From NCBI RefSeq assembly GCF_002286735.1, contig NZ_NRTA01000028.1, positions 1-55,200 on the forward strand: a stretch of 55,200 nt of DNA. Reading direction: 5' to 3'. Position 1 is the first letter of the stretch; every line of letters starts with the position of its first letter. The stretch is from Leptolyngbya sp. BC1307 (lineage in GTDB: Bacteria; Cyanobacteriota; Cyanobacteriia; Phormidesmidales; Phormidesmidaceae). Under the pieces are notes generated by a model. It made no database searches. It was not told where the DNA came from and was given only the letters and a program-made list of their open reading frames with translations. Positions 17,146-26,912 of this stretch are shown here, one piece after another. A program made the position numbers and the translations under genes.

Positions 17146-18078
17146 TTGATGATGGACTCAAAAATTTCTTCTAGGCTGACTCCAGACGAAGCCCCAGCAA
17201 CGTCTTCATTCAGTCCAAATGCGAACGGTCGCCATACGATGGATCGCCTGTTTGCAGCTGCCGCCTGGACAGCAACCGGCATCTCGGTCGCGATTTTGGC
17301 TTGGTTGCTGCTGACTATTTTAATTGACGGGCTCAGTACGCTCAACTGGAACTTTATCGACAGCCTTCCCTCCCGGAATCCAGAAAACGCTGGCATTATC
17401 GCGGCTTTAGTCGGCACGCTCTGGATAATGGCAATGGTGGCGGCGATATCTTTCCCAGTCGGCGTCGGTGCCGGTATTTTTCTCGAAGAATTTGCGACCG
17501 ATGACAACTGGTTGACCCGCCTGATCGAAATCAACATTGGCAACCTGGCGGGCGTTCCTTCTATTATCTACGGTCTGCTGGGCCTGGCGTTTTTTGTCCG
17601 GGTGATGGAGCCGATTACCGGTGGGCGCAGCGTCCTGTCTGGTGCGCTAACGCTTTCACTGCTGATTTTACCGGTGATTATTGTGGCCACGCGAGAGGCG
17701 CTGCGGGCCGTGCCTGGCAGTATGCGGCTAGCCGGTTACGCGCTGGGGGCCAATCGCTGGCAGGTGGTGTGGAGCCACGTATTGCCAGCGGCGATGCCGG
17801 GTATTTTGACCGGGGTGATTTTGGCGCTGTCTCGGGCCATTGGCGAAACCGCACCGCTGATTGCTATAGGCGCGGCGGTTTATATTTCGTTTTTGCCCTC
17901 GGACTTTCAGAGCCAGTTCACGGCGCTGCCCATTCAAATTTATAACTGGGTCGGTCGCCCCCAGGAAGAATTTCACCGCATTGCGGCTTCTGGCATTATC
18001 GTGCTGATGGCGTTGCTGCTACTGATGAATGGAATTGCTATTTACTTGCGCAACCGTTTCCAGAAAGAAGGCCTTTAG
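17146..18078 (+). CDS. pstA: phosphate ABC transporter permease PstA
   Basis: 310 residues with six predicted membrane helices. Motifs include [18 protein letters not shown] and the ATPase-contact loop [23 protein letters not shown] (about 196-218). The N-terminal 35 residues are hydrophilic. Two adjacent ATG codons (17146 and 17149) are possible starts. It forms the membrane channel with PstC; pstB follows after 71 bases. Confidence 0.97.
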   Translation: MMMDSKISSRLTPDEAPATSSFSPNANGRHTMDRLFAAAAWTATGISVAILAWLLLTILIDGLSTLNWNFIDSLPSRNPENAGIIAALVGTLWIMAMVAAISFPVGVGAGIFLEEFATDDNWLTRLIEINIGNLAGVPSIIYGLLGLAFFVRVMEPITGGRSVLSGALTLSLLILPVIIVATREALRAVPGSMRLAGYALGANRWQVVWSHVLPAAMPGILTGVILALSRAIGETAPLIAIGAAVYISFLPSDFQSQFTALPIQIYNWVGRPQEEFHRIAASGIIVLMALLLLMNGIAIYLRNRFQKEGL

Positions 18079-18149
18079 ATGGCGCGCCCTATTTTTTACT
18101 TGAGTTTTTAGCTCGATTAGATCACTGTCATTCACCCCCACGCTTTACC

Positions 18150-18968
18150 ATGGCTAATCCTCTCCCTTCTTCTACGATTGCAGACGTTTCTGCTAAGGTC
18201 GAACTCAAGGCCGAAAAGGTCTCTGTCTACTACGGCAACAGCCTGGCAGTCAAAGATGTCTATCTCGATATTCCCAAGCATGAGGTAGTCGCCCTTATCG
18301 GGCCTTCTGGCTGCGGTAAGAGCACCATTTTGCGCTGCTTCAACCGGATGAACGACCTCATCCCCAGCGCCCGCGTTGAAGGGAACATCACCTTCGATGG
18401 CCAGGATATCAATAGTAAAAAAGTGGATCCTGTAGAGCTGCGCCGTCGGGTCGGGATGGTATTTCAAAAGCCCAACCCTTTTCCTAAGTCTATCTACGAC
18501 AACATTGCCTTTGGTGCCCGGATCAATGGCTATCAGGGCGATATGGATGAGCTGGTCGAAAAATCGCTGCGCGGCGCGGCCCTTTGGGATGAAGTCAAAG
18601 ATAAGCTCAAAGACAGCGGTTTGGGCCTATCAGGCGGTCAGCAGCAGCGGCTGTGTATTGCGCGGGCGATCGCCATCGAGCCAGAAGTTATCTTAATGGA
18701 CGAACCCTGCTCCGCCCTAGACCCAATCTCTACCCTCAAAGTAGAAGAGCTGATGCATGAGCTGAAAAAGCGCTACACCATTGTGATTGTGACTCACAAC
18801 ATGCAGCAGGCTTCCCGCGTCTCTGACCGCACAGCCTTTTTTAACGCGGTCGAGACTGAACAGGGCGGCAAAATGGGCTACATGGTGGAGTATGACTATA
18901 CCCAGGAGCTATTCAGCAATCCTAAAGAAGAGTACACGCGCGACTATGTATCGGGCCGATTTGGTTAA
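18150..18968 (+). CDS. pstB: phosphate ABC transporter ATP-binding protein
   Basis: 272 residues. Walker A is GPSGCGKST (about residues 51-59), the signature is LSGGQQQR, Walker B is [13 protein letters not shown] and the switch His is in VTHNMQQ. The sequence FNRMNDLIP and the ending YVSGRFG are characteristic of PstB. It powers phosphate import through PstC/PstA. It ends the operon, with no phoU beside it; a convergent DUF445 gene begins 9 bases later. Confidence 0.98.
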   Translation: MANPLPSSTIADVSAKVELKAEKVSVYYGNSLAVKDVYLDIPKHEVVALIGPSGCGKSTILRCFNRMNDLIPSARVEGNITFDGQDINSKKVDPVELRRRVGMVFQKPNPFPKSIYDNIAFGARINGYQGDMDELVEKSLRGAALWDEVKDKLKDSGLGLSGGQQQRLCIARAIAIEPEVILMDEPCSALDPISTLKVEELMHELKKRYTIVIVTHNMQQASRVSDRTAFFNAVETEQGGKMGYMVEYDYTQELFSNPKEEYTRDYVSGRFG

Positions 18969-18977
18969 GGCTAAATG

Positions 18978-20210
18978 CTAGCGCTGGATCAGAAAAAAGC
19001 CTGCCTGCAGACAGCCGATCACAAACCCCAAGATGCCGCCAAGGTTGACAATCGCCTGCAGTTCATTGCGGACAATTGTCTGAATGGCGGTTTCTAGCTC
19101 TTGTGGCGAGGTGGCATTAATCCGCTCAACGATCACCTGGTCGATATTGAGAATGGGAATTGCCTGCATGACAATGGCTTCTAGATCGCGCTCCAGGTAG
19201 CGCTCTAGCACCAGGGCTAGCTCCTGGCTGACCAGGCCGAGCGAGTTTGTCATCACCGCAGAGGACTGCAGACGACTGAGTAGTTGCAGGGCTAGCTTCT
19301 CCCAGTTGATAGACAGACTGAGCGTCTGCAACAAGTCGCTGCCGTTGTCTTTAAGATAGGTTTTGATCGTTTGCCGCAGGGTGCGCCGCAACTGCCGGAC
19401 GGTTGAGACTGGTAGCTCTTGCAGTGAAAACTGCTGTAGCCATTGTTGTATTCTGACTTTTGCGCCTAGTGCCGCCGTTAGCTCGGCAATCCGGGCGTTA
19501 CTTTTGGCAGGTTCCTCAATGCAGATGGCGCGCAGGCGAGTGAGGGCATTGCGTACCCCAAAGATGTTAGCAACTACCCAGTAAGTGCCGCTGGTTTTAG
19601 ACCGCAGCGTTTCATCGATTACCTGAATGTTGTAATCCGTCAAAAAATCAATCAGCAGCTGGCGCACCCGGTCGGGCGGCAGCAGACCGTTGACCATCCA
19701 GTCAGAGACCTGAGCAGCTTGCTCAGCGGAAAGCTGAAAGTCGAGCAGTACCTGATCGAAAATCTGGTTGAGCTGCTCTTCTAGAAAGTCTTCTTGTCGT
19801 GACCATACTCTCAGCAGTCGGGGCAGCGACTGGCCCATCAGATCTTGTAAAACACTGCCTAAAATATGGGCGGTTTTGGTTTGAGTATTGCCCTGTACCT
19901 GCTCTAAAGCGAGGCGCAGCAGCCAGTGAATGGCGCGTTCGGTGCGTTCGGTTTGCAGCAGGCGGCGAGCGAGCTTTTGCATCTCCTCTGGAGTGAGGAG
20001 CGATCGCATGATCACCTCAGAAATTTTCTGTGCCAGCCGCTGCTGATTGCTGGGAATCAGCCCCGGTGTGAAGGGAATACGCCGACCCAGCAGGTATCTC
20101 GACCGGTAGGGCCGAAACAGCATTTTAATAGCAATATCATTTGTGAAGTAGCCAATCAGGCCACCGAGTATGGGTGGCAGCAAGACTATCCACAGATTGG
20201 CCGAACTCAT
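18978..20210 (-). CDS. DUF445 family membrane protein
   Basis: 410 residues from ATG 20210; a GTG two codons earlier is also possible. It has one N-terminal membrane helix ([20 protein letters not shown]) and one at the C-terminus ([18 protein letters not shown]), with a long soluble helical region between. The motif [16 protein letters not shown], then [18 protein letters not shown], is the DUF445 signature. The family (including YheB-type proteins) has no firm function. It is convergent with pstB. Confidence 0.9.
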   Translation of the reverse strand: MSSANLWIVLLPPILGGLIGYFTNDIAIKMLFRPYRSRYLLGRRIPFTPGLIPSNQQRLAQKISEVIMRSLLTPEEMQKLARRLLQTERTERAIHWLLRLALEQVQGNTQTKTAHILGSVLQDLMGQSLPRLLRVWSRQEDFLEEQLNQIFDQVLLDFQLSAEQAAQVSDWMVNGLLPPDRVRQLLIDFLTDYNIQVIDETLRSKTSGTYWVVANIFGVRNALTRLRAICIEEPAKSNARIAELTAALGAKVRIQQWLQQFSLQELPVSTVRQLRRTLRQTIKTYLKDNGSDLLQTLSLSINWEKLALQLLSRLQSSAVMTNSLGLVSQELALVLERYLERDLEAIVMQAIPILNIDQVIVERINATSPQELETAIQTIVRNELQAIVNLGGILGFVIGCLQAGFFLIQR

Positions 20211-20277
20211 ATGCACTCTGTTCTGCCCGCTGTGGGGCCTACCGTCATTGCGCCTACTATCAACCCGGCAACCTCTA

Positions 20278-20330
20278 CAATCAGGCTCGACTTGCGACCA
20301 CTTTCAATCAGGTTGCTCGACTCGCGACCA
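20278..20330. repeat. near-tandem duplication of the 3' end of menG
   Basis: Read on the + strand, CAATCAGGCTCGACTTGCGACCA (20278-20300) and CAATCAGGTTGCTCGACTCGCGACCA (20305-20330) differ by a 3-base insertion and one base change. The second copy covers the menG stop codon and its last residues; the first lies just downstream of the gene. Confidence 0.8.
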
Positions 20331-21033
20331 GCATACCCATCAGCCCACCCGCAAGTGGATAGTGCACCGCTTGGGCAAACCCGGCGGCTTTAGCGAGGGC
20401 TACCTGCTCCGTGCCTGGCGGAAAGCGATCTACGCTGGGACTAATATAAGCATACTCCTCACTCAGGCCGAATCGCTCTGCCGTAGGCACGACAATCTGG
20501 CTCAGGTACCACTGCTGAAACTGCTTAACTAGCGGATTAGTCGGTGTGTGAAAGTCGAGAATGGCGGCTTTAGCGCCGGGTTTTAGCACCCGGTACACCT
20601 CGCTCAGTCCTTGCGGAATATCGGTGAGATTGCGCAGACCGTAGGCCATGGTAACCGCGTCGAAGCTACCGTCCTCAAAAGGGAGCGCAAGCGCGTCTGC
20701 TTCTACCCAGCTCAGGCGATCTTGCAAGTAAGGGCGGCGTTGGGCGGCGATCGCCAGCTGCTGCGCCGCAAAATCCGCCCCGGTGACATGACCCGTCGGG
20801 CCGACCTGCCGGGCCAGCAGCAGCGCCAGGTCACCGCTGCCACAGCATACATCCAGACAGTCCATTCCTGCTGCTGTCCCGCTCCAGCGCACCGCCATTT
20901 GCTTCCACACCCGATGCAGGCCAAAGCTCAGATCCTGGTTGAGCTGGTCGTACTGCGGCGCAATGCGGTCAAAAAGCTGCCGAATTTGATCAGCGTCGGG
21001 TTGGGCACGGGCAGCGAGTGGCTTATCCCCCAT
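20308..21033 (-). CDS. menG: demethylphylloquinol/demethylmenaquinol methyltransferase
   Basis: 241 residues. The UbiE/MenG pattern is clear: IRQLFDRIAPQYDQLNQDLS, then motif I DVCCGSGDLALLLA, ADALALPFEDGSFDAVTMAYGLRN and FHTPTNPLVKQFQQWYL. In cyanobacteria this enzyme does the last step, C-methylation of the ring, in making phylloquinone for photosystem I. The extreme C-terminus (ASRAT) is encoded in a duplicated stretch. Transcribed singly; the C-DES-like gene lies 132 bases upstream on the same strand. Confidence 0.93.
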   Translation of the reverse strand: MGDKPLAARAQPDADQIRQLFDRIAPQYDQLNQDLSFGLHRVWKQMAVRWSGTAAGMDCLDVCCGSGDLALLLARQVGPTGHVTGADFAAQQLAIAAQRRPYLQDRLSWVEADALALPFEDGSFDAVTMAYGLRNLTDIPQGLSEVYRVLKPGAKAAILDFHTPTNPLVKQFQQWYLSQIVVPTAERFGLSEEYAYISPSVDRFPPGTEQVALAKAAGFAQAVHYPLAGGLMGMLVASRAT

Positions 21034-21165
21034 AATTTTCGTAGTTTGTGATTGTCTGAATTGGTGACGGTTGGTGCGATCGCTCTGGATTTAACCAGCC
21101 CTAGAATCTTAACGGGTTAGCGACCCAAAAAGCTGGCGGTATCGTCATGGTCAAATCTCCGGTAT

Positions 21166-22419
21166 CTAAGCCTGGCTCATAAACAGCCGCACCCGCTCTA
21201 TCAGCTCATCTACCTCGGCTTCTAGCGTGAGATAGTGGACGCACCCTCGCACGCAGTTAGGCGACAGCAGCGTGCGCAGATAAATCTTCTCTGACTCTAA
21301 CTGCTGCACCAGAGCGCTGTGCAAATCAGGGCTCGGCTGACCGTCACGCCCTATCAGCTGAAAAGAAACCAAACCGGACGGCGGTGGCGTCTCGCTCAGT
21401 AGACAAGCCACTTGAGGCAACTGTCTTAACCCGGCCCACAGCCGTTCACTCAGGGCGCAAATCCGCTCATAGCGCGCTGCACTCGACCCCCAATTCGCCT
21501 GCACCGTCAGCGCCTGCTGCAGGGCCGCCCACAGACCATAGTCAGAAGTCGCTACCTCAAACCGCCGTCCGTCAGGTTGCCAGCCGCTTGGATTACCCGA
21601 CCCATCGACCTCGACACTGCGCCAGCCAATAAAGGTAGGGGCTGTTTCTGCGAGCACGGCCTTTCTCACATAGAGCGCGCCGACACCCGCCGGGCCGCAC
21701 CACCACTTATGCCCGGTAAACGCATAAAAGTCTACGCCAGTCTCAGGTAGCTGCCAGCCCGGCTGATCGAGTGGCAGCACGCCTACCGACTGGGCCGCAT
21801 CGACCAGTACTCTTGTCTGCGGCGCGTGGCTGTGGCACAGCGTCACAATTTCTTTCAGCGGCAGCAGTTGCCCCGTATTCCACAGGACATGGCTGATGAT
21901 GACTAAGCGCGTGTTGGGCCGCAATCCCTGCTCAATCACCGCAACTGGGTCGCCGCCGTTCAGAGTATCTGCCAGTGCGCAGGTGCTGACCTCCAGGCCA
22001 TGACGACGGCTCAGTTCAGCGACAGCTGCTACGACGCCCGGATGCTCACAGTCGCCTAGCAAAATATGGTCTCCGCTCTGCCAGGGCAGTCCCCACAGCG
22101 GAATATTGCAGCCAACGGTGACGTTTTCGCTCAGCGTGATCGTGTCAGGAGTCGTTCCTAGCGCTTGGGCGATCGCCCCCCTGGTCTCATGACCCTGCGC
22201 TTGCAGCCACTGATTGACCCCGCTGGCAAATGGCCCCTCAGTCTGAATCTTTTGCTGAGCCTGAGTCAGCGCTGCCAGGGCACTATCGGCCATCGGCCCC
22301 TGTCCGCCGTAGTTGAAATAGCGCTTGTCTGCCAGAGATGAAAACTGCTGACGGTGATTCGCCGCTGCCTCTAATTTGCCAGACGCCATTTTGCCAGACG
22401 CCATTTTGCTAGACACCAT
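21166..22419 (-). CDS. L-cysteine/cystine lyase C-DES-like, class V aminotransferase fold
   Basis: 417 residues from ATG 22419, preceded by a GGGGAAGAG stretch; a TTG nine codons upstream is less likely. Motifs: RYFNYGGQGPMADSALAAL, ENVTVGCNIPLWGLPW, DCEHPGVV, SHVLWNTGQLLPL and the PLP-lysine segment AFTGHKWWCGPAGVGAL. These match the Synechocystis C-DES lyase, which breaks cystine and provides sulfur for Fe-S clusters, more closely than NifS/SufS desulfurases. The N-terminus is built of three tandem 5-residue units MVSSK-MASGK-MASGK, each with a possible start Met. Function by similarity, fairly secure. Confidence 0.88.
   Translation of the reverse strand: MVSSKMASGKMASGKLEAAANHRQQFSSLADKRYFNYGGQGPMADSALAALTQAQQKIQTEGPFASGVNQWLQAQGHETRGAIAQALGTTPDTITLSENVTVGCNIPLWGLPWQSGDHILLGDCEHPGVVAAVAELSRRHGLEVSTCALADTLNGGDPVAVIEQGLRPNTRLVIISHVLWNTGQLLPLKEIVTLCHSHAPQTRVLVDAAQSVGVLPLDQPGWQLPETGVDFYAFTGHKWWCGPAGVGALYVRKAVLAETAPTFIGWRSVEVDGSGNPSGWQPDGRRFEVATSDYGLWAALQQALTVQANWGSSAARYERICALSERLWAGLRQLPQVACLLSETPPPSGLVSFQLIGRDGQPSPDLHSALVQQLESEKIYLRTLLSPNCVRGCVHYLTLEAEVDELIERVRLFMSQA
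22375..22419 (-). repeat. three 15-bp tandem units carrying the start codon of the C-DES-like gene
   Basis: Two units are identical (22375-22389 and 22390-22404); the third (22405-22419) differs at two positions. Read on the - strand each unit begins with ATG and encodes M-V/A-S-S/G-K, so the gene has three in-frame candidate start codons 15 bases apart. Confidence 0.95.
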
Positions 22420-22578
22420 AAATCTCTTCCCCAGCTGTGGTTTCAACCCACTTAATTCTCAACCCACTTATTAAACCGCAAACACAGCCTGACTATAGAT
22501 ACTTACGCAGCTTACAGAGCGGCACTCAGGCACTAAACTCGTCTAGGCTGACCTCGACGCTTTAAGAGAGTTCCTCCT

Positions 22579-23130
22579 ATGATCACCCGCCCTAAGCCTG
22601 AAAAAATTGCGCGCATCCTCCTGAGTGGCCTGCTGATAGTCGGGATAGCTAGCTGCGATCGCAAAGTCTCTCAGTGCAATCAGCTAGCCAATGTCATCAA
22701 CCAATCAAAGAGCTTCAAAGCCGAATTTGAAGGCGAAATTCAGAGCGCCATGGCCCAAGCCTCCAGCGCTCAAAACCTGGAAGACCTGCAGACGTTTGCC
22801 GGAGACTACACCGCCGCCGTCGAAAAAGTGGTGGGCGAAATTAACGGCATGTCCGAAACTTTATCAGACCTCACCATTGCCGACGAACAGCTAGACGACT
22901 ATCGCGACAGCTACGTTACCGTCATCACCGATTCTAAAAACGCCCTGACCGAGGCCAGCGATGCCATGCAGCTCATCGCCACCGTCGAATCCGAAGACGA
23001 ATTCAGAACAGTCTTTGACACCTTCCAAACCCAGGCTAACAGCGCCTTCAACGATCTCCAGTCACTCTCTGCCACCGAGTCAACCCTGATCACCCAAATC
23101 AACGACTATTGCGGTGCCCAACCCGAATAG
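22579..23130 (+). CDS. exported lipoprotein-like helical protein, unknown function
   Basis: 183 residues. The N-terminus is basic then hydrophobic (ILLSGLLIVGIASC) with a lipobox-like Cys at residue 26, so it is probably a membrane-anchored lipoprotein. The rest is mainly predicted alpha helix, rich in Asn, Gln, Asp and Glu, with heptad-like spacing, and two more Cys residues (CNQLA near the start, DYCGAQPE at the end) might form a disulfide. The family is found in cyanobacteria but I know no function. It lies 89 bases upstream of aroA on the same strand. Confidence 0.75.
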   Translation: MITRPKPEKIARILLSGLLIVGIASCDRKVSQCNQLANVINQSKSFKAEFEGEIQSAMAQASSAQNLEDLQTFAGDYTAAVEKVVGEINGMSETLSDLTIADEQLDDYRDSYVTVITDSKNALTEASDAMQLIATVESEDEFRTVFDTFQTQANSAFNDLQSLSATESTLITQINDYCGAQPE

Positions 23131-23139
23131 CTCAACCCC

Positions 23140-23187
23140 GTTTCCCGTTTCCCCCTTTCCCTCTTTCCCCCCCTCCCCTTTGAAGCT
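23140..23187 (+). other. pyrimidine-rich tract before aroA
   Basis: The + strand is almost wholly C and T from about 23137 to 23180, ending 40 bases before the aroA start. Similar tracts precede argG and the DUF3143 gene. Role unknown; it may affect mRNA structure or simply be a slippage-prone spacer. Confidence 0.6.
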
Positions 23188-23219
23188 AAAATCAAAACGC
23201 CCTTCCTCCCCCCTCGGCA

Positions 23220-24572
23220 ATGACTTTCTTGCAGCTAATCGATCAGGCTCCCCATCAAACCCTGGTCATCGATAGCAGCGAAAGCGGGCCGCTAACCGGC
23301 AGCATCACCGTCCCCGGCGACAAGTCCATTTCTCACCGGGCGCTGATGCTCGGCGCGATCGCCCAAGGCACCACTCGCATTCAGGGGCTGCTGCTCGGCG
23401 AAGACCCTCGTAGCACCGCCGCCTGCTTTAGCGCCATGGGGGCCAAAGTTTCTGATTTAGCAGGCGAATGGGTGACTGTCGAAGGCACGGGCGGCGAGCT
23501 AAAGGAACCTGACAACGTTTTAGACGCGGGCAATTCGGGGACGACGCTGCGGCTGATGCTGGGGCTGTTGGCCGCACAACCTGGCAAATTTTTCGCGGTG
23601 ACCGGCGACGACTCACTGCGATCGCGCCCGATGAAGCGCGTCATTGCGCCCCTCACCGACATGGGCGCTAAGATTGCCGGCAAAGCCGGTCACACCCTGG
23701 CCCCGCTCGGCATTCAGGGCCAGCAGCTCCGGCCCTATCACTACCACTCCCCCATCGCCTCTGCTCAGGTAAAGTCATGTCTGCTGCTGGCTGGCCTTTC
23801 GATCCAGGGCGATACGACCGTCACCGAGCCCAGCCTTTCGCGCGACCACAGCGAACGCATGCTCCAAGCCTTTGGCGCTCGCCTTTCTATAGACCCGGCG
23901 ACAGCTAGCGTCACGCTGCACGGCCCCGCTCATCTCACCGGTCAAACCGTCATCGTTCCGGGCGATATTAGCTCAGCCGCCTTTTGGCTAGTCGCCGCTG
24001 CGATCACGCCCGGTTCAAATCTGCTGATCAAAAACGTCGGCGTCAACCCTACCCGCACAGGCGTACTCGATGCCCTCGCTGCGATGGCAGCAGATATCAC
24101 CCGCGAAAATGAAAGAGAAGTGACCGGTGAACCGGTGGCCGATCTGCGCGTTCGTCACAGCGCTCTAAAAGGCTGTCCGCTAGGCGGCGATCTGATTCCT
24201 CGTCTGATTGATGAAGTGCCCATTTTAGCGGTGGCAGCGCTCTTTGCTGAGGGGACGACAACTATTACCGACGCGGCAGAGCTGCGGGTAAAAGAAAGCG
24301 ATCGCCTGGCAGTCATGGCTAGCGCCCTCACTCAGCTCGGCGCAACCGTGACCGAACAGCCGGATGGCCTAGAAATCACTGGCATGGGCGCAGACGCACC
24401 GCTAGTCGGAGCCGATTTGGACAGCTACACCGATCATCGGATTGCGATGAGTTTGGCGATCGCCGCCACCCGAGCCACTGGCAAAACTCGGATTCACCGG
24501 GCAGAGGCCGCTGCTGTCTCTTACCCTGACTTTGTAAAAACGCTTTCTACCGCAGGGCGTTGGGTGGGCTAG
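23220..24572 (+). CDS. aroA: 3-phosphoshikimate 1-carboxyvinyltransferase (EPSP synthase), class II type
   Basis: 450 residues. It joins shikimate-3-phosphate and phosphoenolpyruvate in the shikimate pathway. Visible motifs are [64 protein letters not shown] and VNPTRTG. The four short motifs GDKS, SAQVK, RDHSE and NPTR are those that define class II EPSP synthases; class I enzymes differ there. The ending [11 protein letters not shown] is also conserved. Start ATG 23220 gives an N-terminal extension of about 20 residues. Well supported. Confidence 0.98.
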   Translation: MTFLQLIDQAPHQTLVIDSSESGPLTGSITVPGDKSISHRALMLGAIAQGTTRIQGLLLGEDPRSTAACFSAMGAKVSDLAGEWVTVEGTGGELKEPDNVLDAGNSGTTLRLMLGLLAAQPGKFFAVTGDDSLRSRPMKRVIAPLTDMGAKIAGKAGHTLAPLGIQGQQLRPYHYHSPIASAQVKSCLLLAGLSIQGDTTVTEPSLSRDHSERMLQAFGARLSIDPATASVTLHGPAHLTGQTVIVPGDISSAAFWLVAAAITPGSNLLIKNVGVNPTRTGVLDALAAMAADITRENEREVTGEPVADLRVRHSALKGCPLGGDLIPRLIDEVPILAVAALFAEGTTTITDAAELRVKESDRLAVMASALTQLGATVTEQPDGLEITGMGADAPLVGADLDSYTDHRIAMSLAIAATRATGKTRIHRAEAAAVSYPDFVKTLSTAGRWVG

Positions 24573-24936
24573 GTCTGAGCGATCGCAAGTTAGTGAATAG
24601 CTTTGATCTGGTTTTGTCTGCTCTAATTTGTCTGCTCTGAGTTGACTATTGTGTTAAGCAGTGCGCTCATTACCAGAGAGAAGGGCATGCTAAACCCAGT
24701 GGCTAAACCAAGAAAAATCTTGAGTTGCCGTCTCACCTAATTGCCACCAGTAATCCTGCTGGCAAGGGACATGCCTTAACAGACAATGACACTTGCGGTC
24801 GCTCTCAGCTGTCCATAAACGTTTGATAGCTTTATTTGAGTGTGGTCTTCACAACACCGGTTGGCGTGTCCTTGGTGGATCTCTTTATAGCTGAGTCTTT
24901 TGACGTTATAAAAGACGTAGGGGCTAAGAAACGTCC
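24573..24936. other. 364-base gap between aroA and the GGDEF-EAL gene
   Basis: No coding frame seen. It contains a tandem pair of TTTGTCTGCTCT (24613-24624 and 24627-24638) and a hairpin TTGCCACCAG/CTGCTGGCAA (24741-24765) with one mismatch in the stem. TTATAAAA near 24908 could be part of a promoter for the following gene, but no well-spaced -35 is clear. Confidence 0.6.
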
Positions 24937-26712
24937 ATGCAAAAAGTTTTAGTCATTGCCCGGCCCAGTTCCGACCGCACCGATCTAGTCAGGCATCTGG
25001 AGTCTGAAGACTTTGCCGTATTAACTGCTGACGATGGTTCGGCGGGTATTTCCAGTAGCCGCGAGCATCGGCCAAGCCTGATTTTGTGTGACTGGGCACT
25101 CTCAGCTGCCAGCGGCGAACTCAACGGCTACCAGGTACTCGAAGCAATTCGTCAAGACAGTGACCTGATGCTCACGCCGTTTGTCTTGCTGACTGAGGTG
25201 ACGGCGCGATCGCATCACCGGCAGGCCATGGCGATAGGTGCAGACGACTGCCTGGTACAGCCCTTCACCTATGCTGAAATTTCTAGCACGATTGCCGCCC
25301 GCCTCAACCGACAAACGGCGATTAACGAGCGTTATGCTACCGCTCTACGCAAGTCTGCTGAGCAGATTAACCGCCTGGGCCATTACGACAGCCTCACTGA
25401 CCTGCCCAACCATCACTTGCTTCACCAGCGGCTGCAATCGGCCATCGCCGCCGCCTACAGCAATCAAACCAGCCTGGCTCTGATGACTATCAGCCTGGAC
25501 CGACTGCGGTTGGTCAACACCGTGCTCAGCTACTCAAATGGAGACCAGCTGCTCAAAGCCACCGCTCATCGACTGAAAGCCTGTCTGCCCGCCAATGCTA
25601 TATTAGCCAGGCTAACCGCCAATCAGTTTGCCGTCGTCTTACCCAATTTAGAGGAACCTCAGCAAGCTACAAAAACCGCCGAAAATTTTATCGATGCCCT
25701 CGGACGGCCTTTTTCACTGACCAACCAGGAGGTATTTGTCACCACTAGCATCGGCATTGCCTTGCTGCCGCGCCAGGGCCAGGGCCAGGATGTTTTCACC
25801 TTGTTACGGCAGGCCGATGCCGCTCTAGAAGCTGCCAAAAAGCAGAAGGGCAACTGCTGCCAGATTTACCGCGCCGATATGCCGGTCGCGCTCAGCAACC
25901 AGATCATGGTAGAAACCTGGCTGCGCCATGCCTTGGAGCGCAATGAATTTGAACTATACTATCAGCCGCAGCTCAACCTTAGTACTGGCCAGATTGAAGG
26001 CTGCGAGGCGCTGATTCGCTGGCGTCACCCGGAGCAGGGCTACATTTCACCGACCCAGTTTATTCCCCTGGCAGAGGCGACTGGGCTGATTGTCGATATT
26101 GGCCGCTGGGTGCTCCAGACGGCCTGCGCTCAGGCCAGGCGCTGGCAGATCCAAAATCTGGGGATGCGTTATGTTTCAGTTAACCTGTCTGGCGTTCAAG
26201 TAAATCAGCCTGACTTGATCGAGGCAATCCATAACATTCTGGAGACCAGCGGCCTCTCGCCTGATCAGCTAGAGCTAGAGGTGACCGAAACCGCGCTCAT
26301 GCAAGATGCTGAGTCAGCGATCACCACGCTGCTAGCGCTCAAAGCCCTCGGCATTCGCATTGCCATTGACGATTTTGGCACCGGCTACTCTTCTTTAAGC
26401 TATTTAAAGCAGCTACCGGTCGATATCTTGAAGATTGATCGCTGCTTTGTGCGCGGGGCCCACTACGACCCTAAAAACCAGGCAATCTTAAAATCTACTA
26501 TCGAAATGGCTCATCGCCTCGATCTCAAAGTGGTGGCCGAAGGGGTCGAAGAGCAGACAGAGCAGACGCTTCTGACTCAGTACCAGTGCGACTATCTGCA
26601 GGGCCATCGGATTGGTCGGCCCATGCCTGTTGCCGCCTTCGAAAGCTATCTGGAGACTACCCGGCAGCGATCGCTGCGCTCGAACCCACAGACGTTGGAC
26701 GCGCGCATCTGA
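24937..26712 (+). CDS. response regulator with degenerate GGDEF and intact EAL domain
   Basis: 591 residues. The REC domain (1-125) has the phospho-acceptor Asp in LILCDWAL and the Lys-equivalent region near LVQPFTYAEI. The GGDEF domain (about 140-300) keeps HYDSLTDLPN but its signature is LTANQF instead of GGDEF, so cyclase activity is unlikely. The EAL domain (about 315-570) keeps EALIRWRHPEQG, NLSGVQ, EVTETALM, IDDFGTGYSSLSYL, DILKIDR and AEGVEEQ, consistent with an active c-di-GMP phosphodiesterase. So a phospho-signal probably lowers c-di-GMP. No kinase gene is adjacent. The inactive GGDEF may bind GTP as an allosteric site. Confidence 0.93.
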   Translation: MQKVLVIARPSSDRTDLVRHLESEDFAVLTADDGSAGISSSREHRPSLILCDWALSAASGELNGYQVLEAIRQDSDLMLTPFVLLTEVTARSHHRQAMAIGADDCLVQPFTYAEISSTIAARLNRQTAINERYATALRKSAEQINRLGHYDSLTDLPNHHLLHQRLQSAIAAAYSNQTSLALMTISLDRLRLVNTVLSYSNGDQLLKATAHRLKACLPANAILARLTANQFAVVLPNLEEPQQATKTAENFIDALGRPFSLTNQEVFVTTSIGIALLPRQGQGQDVFTLLRQADAALEAAKKQKGNCCQIYRADMPVALSNQIMVETWLRHALERNEFELYYQPQLNLSTGQIEGCEALIRWRHPEQGYISPTQFIPLAEATGLIVDIGRWVLQTACAQARRWQIQNLGMRYVSVNLSGVQVNQPDLIEAIHNILETSGLSPDQLELEVTETALMQDAESAITTLLALKALGIRIAIDDFGTGYSSLSYLKQLPVDILKIDRCFVRGAHYDPKNQAILKSTIEMAHRLDLKVVAEGVEEQTEQTLLTQYQCDYLQGHRIGRPMPVAAFESYLETTRQRSLRSNPQTLDARI

Positions 26713-26912
26713 TCGACACATCTGAATGGATTGGCACATTTGATCGAGATATTGGCTGCTTAGCCGTCGCCGCTAAATACATGCCATCATTACTACAATA
26801 ATGCGGCCTTAAGTTCAGTATGCAGAGTGAGAAAAAGCACCGTAATTTCCTCAGGTGAGTGGGCATCTTAAGCACACAATCCTCTGACGGTTTCTGCGGA
26901 ACCGATGTTTTT

